Shown piece after piece: positions 57,191-64,000 of a DNA stretch of 64,000 nucleotides (its first letter is position 1; each line of letters starts with the position of its first letter). The stretch covers positions 92,132,736 through 92,196,735 of the forward strand of contig CM060177.1 of the NCBI GenBank assembly GCA_030549775.1. The letters are read 5' to 3'. The notes beneath the pieces are model-generated. The model made no database searches. It was not told the DNA's origin and saw only the letters and a program-made list of their open reading frames with translations. Position numbers and translations under genes: made by a program. This DNA is from Tamarix chinensis (taxonomy: Eukaryota; Streptophyta; Magnoliopsida; Caryophyllales; Tamaricaceae).

Positions 57191-58230
57191 GGAAATATAT
57201 TAAGTGTAACAATTATGAAGGGTGATAAGTAGCCTAATAAGTGCTGGAGATAGCTCGATAACCTAAATCGAGAAAGGGTATAACTAAGGTTGAATGTGTG
57301 CTAGGTGTCCTACATGCCTTGGATGCCCTATATAATTTATATGTCGTGTTCTATATACTATTATCTTAACTGTTTCATGTGTGGCGTGGCTTGGAACCGA
57401 GATGTGCTCATGTGTCCTCTTTTAGTATGTGCTAATACAGATATGTTGTAAGTTATGATGTGATGTGATGTGGCCCTTTAAGACATGCATGCTAGGATAA
57501 TTGACGTGGTGATGTAGGATGGAGGCATGAAAAAGAAAAATGGGAAAATAGGATAACCAAGGGGAAGTAAGTTGGCTGATGTAGGTATGGGAGGAACTTG
57601 GGTTTGCATGAGATGGTTAGAGTCCACATGGGGGTAAACTTTATGTATGAAAAGTTGTCTCGAGGTGTGAGGAAGGTAATAGAAGTGTCGTTTGAGTGTC
57701 TGGGGGCTTCGGGCAAAAATTAGTACATGGGACAGTATAAGAGTGCGTAGGAGACCAAGCTAGGGTTTAGAAGGAAACCCTAATTTGAGTAGGTGGAAGA
57801 TAAAAAAGAAAATAATAAAAATAAGTGATAATGAGTGGGAAATTAAGAGAGGGTTGAATCTAGGGGCCATGACATATGGGGTGTTAAAATAGTTGGGTTG
57901 TGTGAGGCAGAGAAGGATGGGCCACATAGGCCCAAATTAGGGTTTCTGGAGAAAACCCAAGGATAAGGCGGTGAGTGGACTTTGAGGGTATAAGGTGTGG
58001 GCCTTGACCCACACACTTAGTAATTGGGCTCTCAGTGTGAAAAAGTGGATTAAGAAAAGGATGTCGGGGCGAGTTAGGAGGTGCAGAAGTCTCAAGATAT
58101 GGGACAGGCCCTCCTGGGAGGATAAGTGCGGATATAGTTAGCCATGCATGTCAAGGGTGAAATACTTTCAATTAAGATATTATTAATACACTAATCACTT
58201 AAAGAGGAAGATGTTGAGCCGGACCTAGAT

Positions 58231-58580
58231 CGGTCCACCAGCGAATAATAGTGGCTAGGGCCGGGGTGCCCTGTATGACCGGTCCACCGACGAATAATAG
58301 TGGCCAGGTGCATTTTACCTTGCATGACCGTTCCACCGGCTATAATAGTGGGGGATTCCGTGCTCAACAAACCAAACGAAAAAAAACGATAAGACACGGG
58401 GAAGATACTAATTACTTACAGTGGAATACGTTATGAGTCGGGGCCAGACCGGTTCACTGGCGAATAATAGTGGCCAGGAGCATTTTGCCCTGCATAACCG
58501 GTCCATCGGCGAATAATAGTGGCCAAGAGAAGTTTGCCCTACATGACCGTTCCACCGACTATAATAGTGGGGTTCCAGCA
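58231..58580 (+). repeat. Two-tier tandem repeat in member 9 (50-bp unit, ~219-bp higher order)
   Basis: Units start with ggtccaccag / ggtccaccga / gttccaccgg at 58231, 58281 and 58330. The block repeats as 58451, 58500 and 58549, so each position recurs at 219-220 bp. The units read 'cgaataatagtggccagg', and the third of each trio reads 'tataatagtgggg'. Confidence 0.9.
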
Positions 58581-59305
58581 CTCACATGGACATTTGTAAT
58601 CAGAGATGATTGATTAATGATGGACTAATGGTCTTAAGGCCCTAAAAGTATCGATTATTCATTATGGCCTATTAACATTTGGTTTACTTGTTAAGTATGT
58701 GAATGGACGAAAGTGAATGTTACGTATACACCATTGATATCAGATTCACTTGTTGAATATGTGAAAGTATGGATCTAAATATCATGTTTACACCTGTCAT
58801 GATGTGTGAATATAGTAGTGTATCATGCGTTACATTGCGGACCTATTTTTAAGTGTGTTTTTAAAAGGTTACTCAGTACTGTAGTATTGAAGGGTTCCAT
58901 TCATGGGGCCCCTGCCTAGTCAATGGGTAATGTCCCTTACAGGTCATTTTTAGGCGATATTCAAGTGGGCCTCAGGAAAGAGCGTAAGGAACTATCCGGA
59001 ATTGTTAGGGTTTTACTCTGTCTCCTTAAATTTCACAATGTTAATGTATTTGTTATTTTATAACCACCACTTGATGGATTATATTCACTTGAGCTACTCT
59101 GATTTAATTATTAATTGAGTTTCTCTTAATTTGTATTTTTCTCCTTTAGCCTTAGCACTTGGTACTGGAATAGTATGAATAACCCATCTGGTACTAAGTG
59201 TGGCGGCAATATCCCTAGAATTTACGGTTTGATCTTTTGCTTCCGCTAATTTTCTTTTAATTAACAAAATTTTTCAGTAGTGACTTTTGGGACTATTACA
59301 ACAAT

Positions 59306-60060
59306 TCTTTACTATTTTAACTATCTAAATATAAAAAAAGTGCGGGTATGCATTTGGATAAAAAGAATAATTATGAAAAGCTTTCTAACTTGCAGATACT
59401 AAACAATAAGAGTGAAACCTAGGATCGAACTTCAATCTCCAGATTAATAATCAATAATGAAACAACACTTATGTCATAGATTAATTCTCTAATTATGAAA
59501 AATTGGTCAAATCATATTCATTAACCTCTTTCAAGGTCTAAGAATGTATTTATTCTAATCTACTGACTACTTTCATGACTCACAAATTAAACTAAACCTT
59601 ATAGAGTCCTTAAGAATTAAACATCTACTTTTGTGATTACTTAAATTTCCGTACATATACTAATTTCCAATAATAATCTTAGCCTTTCAGTAGTAGATTA
59701 CATCTATGGAGGTCGGATTTCATCAAATCTAGTTTACAACAATTAAACCTACCATATATAATGGTCTAAACAAATCAATCATACGACATAATACTTTATT
59801 TCATCATATTGATTACTAAAATGGTACCTAAGTCCAATTCTAGATGGAGACTACTCACTCATACTTTCAAATGAAATTAACGAAATAAATAGCATGATGA
59901 TCATAATAATAATGCAAAGATATAAAGAAGAAGAACTAGATTGAAATAACCATAATCTAGAAGAGTGCAATGTTGATTTCGAGTCAACCGTACACGAATT
60001 ACATAATTGAATCTCTGGAAAAATTAAAACTAAAGGAATAAACAATTACATGAAGCTAAG
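59306..60060 (-). other. Gypsy-like element, sequence right of member 9
   Basis: Non-coding sequence continuing the flank at 54708. Motifs such as gtgcgggtatgcatttggat near 59341 are reminiscent of sequence near plant LTR-element ends. No frame of note; a minus-strand frame at 59851-60045 is chance. Confidence 0.35.
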
Positions 60061-60089
60061 CTCAGTAATGAGGGGTCTAAGAGTCCTCT

Positions 60090-60110
60090 AAAACCTCCTC
60101 TCTCTCTCTC
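60090..60110. repeat. (CT)n microsatellite
   Basis: Run of about 8 CT units within 'cctcctctctctctctctct'. Confidence 0.85.
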
Positions 60111-60179
60111 TATCCTTAAGAAGTCCCCAAGGTGTGCCACAAAATTCTCCATCATACCAGCCATGTCACACACGTAAAT

Positions 60180-60460
60180 CGTAGGGAAGACTGCTACTGC
60201 ATGGTCATGCGACCATTGTACGGCCTAGTCATGCCGTTTCTCAGCTCTTGGCATTTTGGAATTTCCAACTTCACACGGCCGTGTAGGCCTGGCACGGCCT
60301 AGTAGTGTAATATTTTTAGCCTCGACTTTTCAATTCAGAATTGCACACTGCCGTGCAACCTTGCACTACCTACCAGTGCGGTTCTGTTTTCTTCCATAAT
60401 TACAGGGGAGTGCTGCATGGTTGTGTAGCTGGGTGTACGGCAGACCGTGCAACCCCCTTT
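60180..60460. repeat. GGCCGTG-type short inverted repeats
   Basis: Repeated variants of tacggcctagtcatgccg, cacggccgtgtaggcctgg and gcacactgccgtgcaacc: small palindromic GGCC/GTGC motifs at 40-70-bp intervals. Similar ACGGCCGTGT motifs are familiar from LTRs of some plant gypsy elements. Confidence 0.55.
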
Positions 60461-61382
60461 TCAATCTTCTTAGGGATATCTTGGCACATCTTTTGGCTCT
60501 CATAGCTTCAATACACTTCCATAAGCATGTTAGGTCGATGCACTCTCCTCCTAAGCTATTTCTTGTTAGGTCCTTTGCTTCAAAAATAAGCAATTCTTTC
60601 TTAGAATTGGTGTTTTTGCGGGAATTCCTGCAACATAAAGCTTAAGATAGCGGTAGTGCAAATAATAGACCAAAAGCATAGCAAAATATGTAAAAGAGAT
60701 TAAATGAAGTCATAAAGCTAAGGGAAAGAAAGGTAAAAATATGGAAAAAATTTACTTTATCAACTCCCCCACCCTTATTCTTGGCTTGTCCCCAAGTAAA
60801 CACAAAAACACAGAACAACATAACGAGTGGAATGATAACAAAGCTTCAAATGATAGGACCAACAATATAAACATGGCATACGAAGTCTAGTTCGACCCAT
60901 ATTGCGAGCGGTAATAGTAGTATAGAAAATAAAGCGAGACAACCCTTCAGCATGGAAACACAAATCAGAATTATTATGACACTCTAAAGTAGTTTAGGGT
61001 CATTTAAATGCCATCCCGAAAAAACATACTCATGTGTGTTTGTAGGGATAATAATGTCACTCAATTCTCTCCTATCTAATGATGATGGACCATATGCTTG
61101 CAAAAACTCTTCTTCTTCACCGCATAAAGACATTGTGCATTAAAAAAATCAAGAGGTCTTAAAAGGGTCGTAACAGGGCCAAGGTGAAAGGTAGGATAGA
61201 TCTACGAATGTAGCTATGGGCCTAAAACTAAAAGAGCGGTAACTACAAATCCAAATCAGAATTGGAAACTTTCTAATCACACTTAACTACACACCAAGGC
61301 TCCTTTTTTTTCTTTATAGAGAAGAAGAATTAGATATAAATGGAAATCTATACAACTTTTCTATTTTTATTTTCCTTTTTTG

Positions 61383-61420
<38 letters not shown>

Positions 61421-62223
61421 AACACTCTTTTAAAGAAGAAGGAATACCCCCGTGCTTGTCTTTCTACCCTAGCTACCATAATTAAATCCATTAGCTACTG
61501 CTCCCTAGTTTTCGGACTAAGGTAGGGTAGTTTCTTGGGAAAAAAAGCTAGTATGTTGGTAAACAAAGGGAAAGGCCTAGGCTCAAAGGGGTTGAACAAA
61601 AGGAAAACTAGTGTTATTCAATGGCTTATGGCTAAAGTAGCTAACAAAGAAAACACATGCCTCTATCACACTAATGCATGCATAAGTCGTACGCAGTTTC
61701 GAAGAGAGCATATGCAAGTTCTAGTTTCTCATATTAGAGGAGAGAATACATAATTAGAAAAAGTAAGACTACATAAAAGGTGGACAGCCTCTAAAGCTCA
61801 AAGTATCACTGTTTCTTTGCTACGAGCCTTATTTGCTAAGTCTTAGTCGGGATGGGTAAGTCTACGAAGATAAACCATTAGAGTGTTATAATAATAAGTG
61901 GTTTGAGAGTCTATCACTTGGGGGGTCTGCACTATAAGTAATTTTTAAAAATATCAGTTGTAATAGCTCGCAATTCATGGGTTTATTAGTGCATGATCAA
62001 GTTATGTAGAAGGTTCTATCATTTGGTCATCATAGGCATTCATTTCGCAAAACAACAACACAAGCAACAGAAAATAGAATAGAAAATGAAGGAAAAGGAA
62101 AACAAGAAAATAAGAAACAATAAAAACAGGCAACAACTAAGGCAGAAAAGAAATGACTCCCCCTGCTTGAATACCCCATTGTCCATAATGTGGACATGAG
62201 GAACGAGGGGAGGGAAAACTCAA
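60461..62223 (-). other. Non-coding interior of the gypsy-like element
   Basis: It contains 'atcaactcccccacccttat' at 60758 and 'ttcttggcttgtccccaagt' at 60778, phrases I associate with plant gypsy elements (weak evidence), and a (CT)n(CA)n run. A forward 72-codon frame at 61535-61753 (Lys- and Asn-rich) continues in pieces but matches nothing I know. Confidence 0.35.
61382..61420. repeat. (CT)n(CA)n compound microsatellite
   Basis: About 11 CT units followed directly by about 9 CA units. Confidence 0.95.
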
Positions 62224-63440
62224 TCACTGGGGCGGTGGTGGAGGAGGGTAGCCGTGCTCCAAATTCCATTGATACATTTGATGTATCATGGAGTTCATTT
62301 GGTCTATGAAAGCAATAACCTCCCTAAGACTAGTAACTTGAGTATCCAACATATCGAATCAGTCATCTATATGTTGGAAGTAGGAATCCCAAGAGGTGCT
62401 TGAGGAAGAAGGGCTGAAATCGATTCCAAAAGAAGGAGACGCTAGGAGAGTAAGTAGTGGTAAATGATGCCCTTCTTCTGGGAGGTTAAGGTTATCATCT
62501 GAGGGGGGTGGTATTGCCTGATCTGAGCATGGCGTATGAGGAGAAGGTGACCAATTGGTGCGTTCGGTCCCAATGAGAGTGGTGAAGATTGGGTTGGGAA
62601 GCGGGTACCGCACCTCTTGGTTATAATAGAATTTGTATTGACACCAATCCTACATAATTAACTTTATATTTGTGCAAGTTTCCAGCCCAAGGTAGGTCGG
62701 AGGGAAATCCCCATGGATGTCATCTAAACTATAACTGAGCCTAGTGGCAATGTACGTTATGATACCGCCTACAACAATATCACCGGTGAGATTGGTGCCC
62801 ACTATAGTAAGATGATCGGTAAGATAATATGTTGCATCGAGGGCACTATCCCAGAGCATATAACGCAGAGCGAAGAACTCCAATTTACATACATTTCCTT
62901 GGCTTTCCCCTCAACTGAAAATTGAGCCGGCTAGAAGCCGTTGGACATAACGCAAAGCCAGATTGTAAATTAGGATGGCCTTCGTGTGGTGTCCACTGTA
63001 CAGCTTAGGAGGGCGTCCTTTCTTTGGTAAGGCAATTTCTTACTAAAGTTCTTGAGGATCCCATATTTGGGAGCCCTTGGAAATACACCGACCATAAGAG
63101 GGTAGGCGAAGCAGGGATGAGAACCTAGACAAAGACATTCAGAGAGTCTTATTAAAGAGTTGAAACATGATGGATTCATTGGTACGATAAAAAATAAAGG
63201 AACTGAGGAACTCAAATGTGAGTCCCTTACTCATAGTAAATGCATTTGAAAAGAAATGGTAAATACCACTATGAGAAAGCAAATACACAACATCCTTTTT
63301 TAGCCCTAGTGCTTCAAGACAATCCTAATCAACGAAGGTTGTGTATTTGTAGCCTTACCTTGCTCTTTTGATTGGCATGGCTGCGATTGAGAGGACTCAA
63401 CTTCCTCCTGGTTTGATTTTGATCATTTCTTGGGGGCCAT
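62224..63440 (-). pseudogene. Retrotransposon ORF relic (gag-type or 'plant transposon protein' domain)
   Basis: From ATG 63440 the minus strand reads MAPKK, a stop, then SKSNQEEVESSQSQPCQSKE and KATNTQPSLIRI; later open pieces are 63215-62970 (CLGSHPCFAYPLMVGVFPRA) and 62883-62650 (RYMLWDSALDATYYLTDHL, TGDIVVGGIITYIA), then a Ser/Pro-rich tail ending QMYQWNLEHGY and six prolines before TGA 62224. A MAPKK start, a hydrophobic domain and a proline-rich tail fit ORFs of Athila/Tat-like gypsy elements, but I assign this by resemblance only. At least three stops or shifts break it. Confidence 0.5.
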
Positions 63441-64000
63441 TATTGCTTTTTATCTACAAAAACAAAGCTTTATAAAATAGTTTAGGCATAACACACACTG
63501 TAATTGAGATGGGAAGATATAAAGCAGAATTTTAGCAAGAATTAGAGAAGAACTAAAAGCATAAAGAATGGTACTAGGAAATGAAAAAGGAAAACCAAGA
63601 AAAATGCCTGTGTCCACAACTAGTGTAGAAATAGTAAGTGGGAGGAGTGGTGTGTGGTGGTGCACTAGTAGGTGGTGCTAAAAAATTCTACACATGTAGT
63701 ATGTGCAGGGGTTGTGGTTGGTCTTGGTAAATAGGGGAAGGTGGTAGAAGGTTGATTAAGTGGTAAATAGTGGTGGAAGGTAAGGTTGTGTAGGTGAAAT
63801 AAGTGTTGAAAAGGTGGTGTGCAGAGATGTGGTGGGTGGTTTCTGCACAGTGGAGGAAAGGGGTGTGGAAACAGGGTGAGCAGGGGTTGCACCGCATGGC
63901 TGTGTAGTGTGATGCAAGCTATGTGATGGTTGATGGTGGTGGAACGACATTAATGGCAGTAGGTTGGTGTAGATCTGGGAGGAAAGAGGAGAGGGAAGAG
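63441..64000. other. G/T-rich low-complexity sequence at the window end
   Basis: Repeats of ggtggt, gtggaagg and ggtagaagg (63640-63960) on the plus strand. The several His/Pro/Thr-rich minus-strand frames here are composition artefacts. No gene supported. Confidence 0.45.

Larger units (their letters stand above)
54709..59300 (+). repeat. Long LTR (member 9), solo
   Basis: It starts tgtaatcccctgaaatttt and ends gtgacttttgggactattaca, with ACAAT on both sides. Its layout mirrors member 8: pyrimidine-rich GC block 55030-55860, GGTAAG at 56077, a simple-repeat zone 56525-57190, 50-bp repeats 58231-58580, 'ggttactcagtactgtagta' near 58868, terminal block 'ccttagcacttggtactgg' near 59150. Open frames of 217-220 codons at 55098-55804 (Pro/Ser/Leu/Phe-rich) and Arg/Lys/Glu-rich minus-strand frames lie only in the pyrimidine block and are rejected as genes. 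Confidence 0.92.

Noticed and set aside
1..64000. CRISPR arrays, bacterial operons or phage modules
   Set aside because: The sequence is plant nuclear DNA. The direct repeats seen have no conserved repeat-spacer structure and belong to LTRs or CACTA ends.

Overview
This window is nuclear DNA of a flowering plant. It holds one intact-looking spliced gene, a degraded plastid-DNA insertion, and dense layers of dead LTR retrotransposons. The evidence is an intact plant F-box/kelch gene with a canonical GT-AG intron, Ty3/gypsy and Ty1/copia relics full of stop codons, a Tourist-like MITE, and plastid genes (psbM, trnD, trnY, trnE, trnT, psbD, psbC) that cannot work as they stand. The plastid order psbM-trnD-trnY-trnE-trnT-psbD-psbC is the ancestral angiosperm order, which argues against a grass. 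I cannot name the species.

Layout. 1-1351: 3' part of a long LTR. 1741-6370: gag-pol relic of a Reina-like chromovirus, with a MITE in its gag. 6371-10330: AT-rich remnants, including a 5S rRNA-like (Cassandra-like) relic. 10333-13633 (minus): two-exon OR23-like F-box/kelch gene. 13634-16842: promoter side and a DNA-transposon-like inverted-repeat element. 16843-21002: long LTR joined to a gag-less chromovirus pol. 21003-38930: one Ty1/copia element (minus strand) split by three LTR insertions, two of which were themselves hit by a further LTR. 38991-39155: hairpin and telomere-like tract. About 39570-51363: nuclear plastid DNA, interrupted by a 4.8-kb LTR. 51364-54298: unassigned DNA ending in a CACTA-like terminus. 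54299-64000: a gypsy-like element (minus) interrupted by a 4.6-kb LTR.

The strongest signal is one family of very long LTRs (about 2.5-4.8 kb) that begin TGTAATACCC or similar, end GGGGGTGTTACA, and occur nine times in whole or part. Three copies have perfect 5-bp target duplications (ATAAT, ATATT, ACAAT) and three have degraded ones. No internal domain or second LTR is visible, so they look like solo LTRs. One copy (16843-19346) is joined to Tekay/Del-like pol, which suggests the parent lineage. Inside the LTRs a pyrimidine-rich block, TATA-like boxes and a GGTAAG motif recur, while zones of tandem repeats differ from copy to copy.

Order of events that can be read: copia and plastid DNA came first, then decay, then solo LTRs into both, then LTRs into LTRs. 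I found no new enzyme system; the novelty is in repeat architecture.
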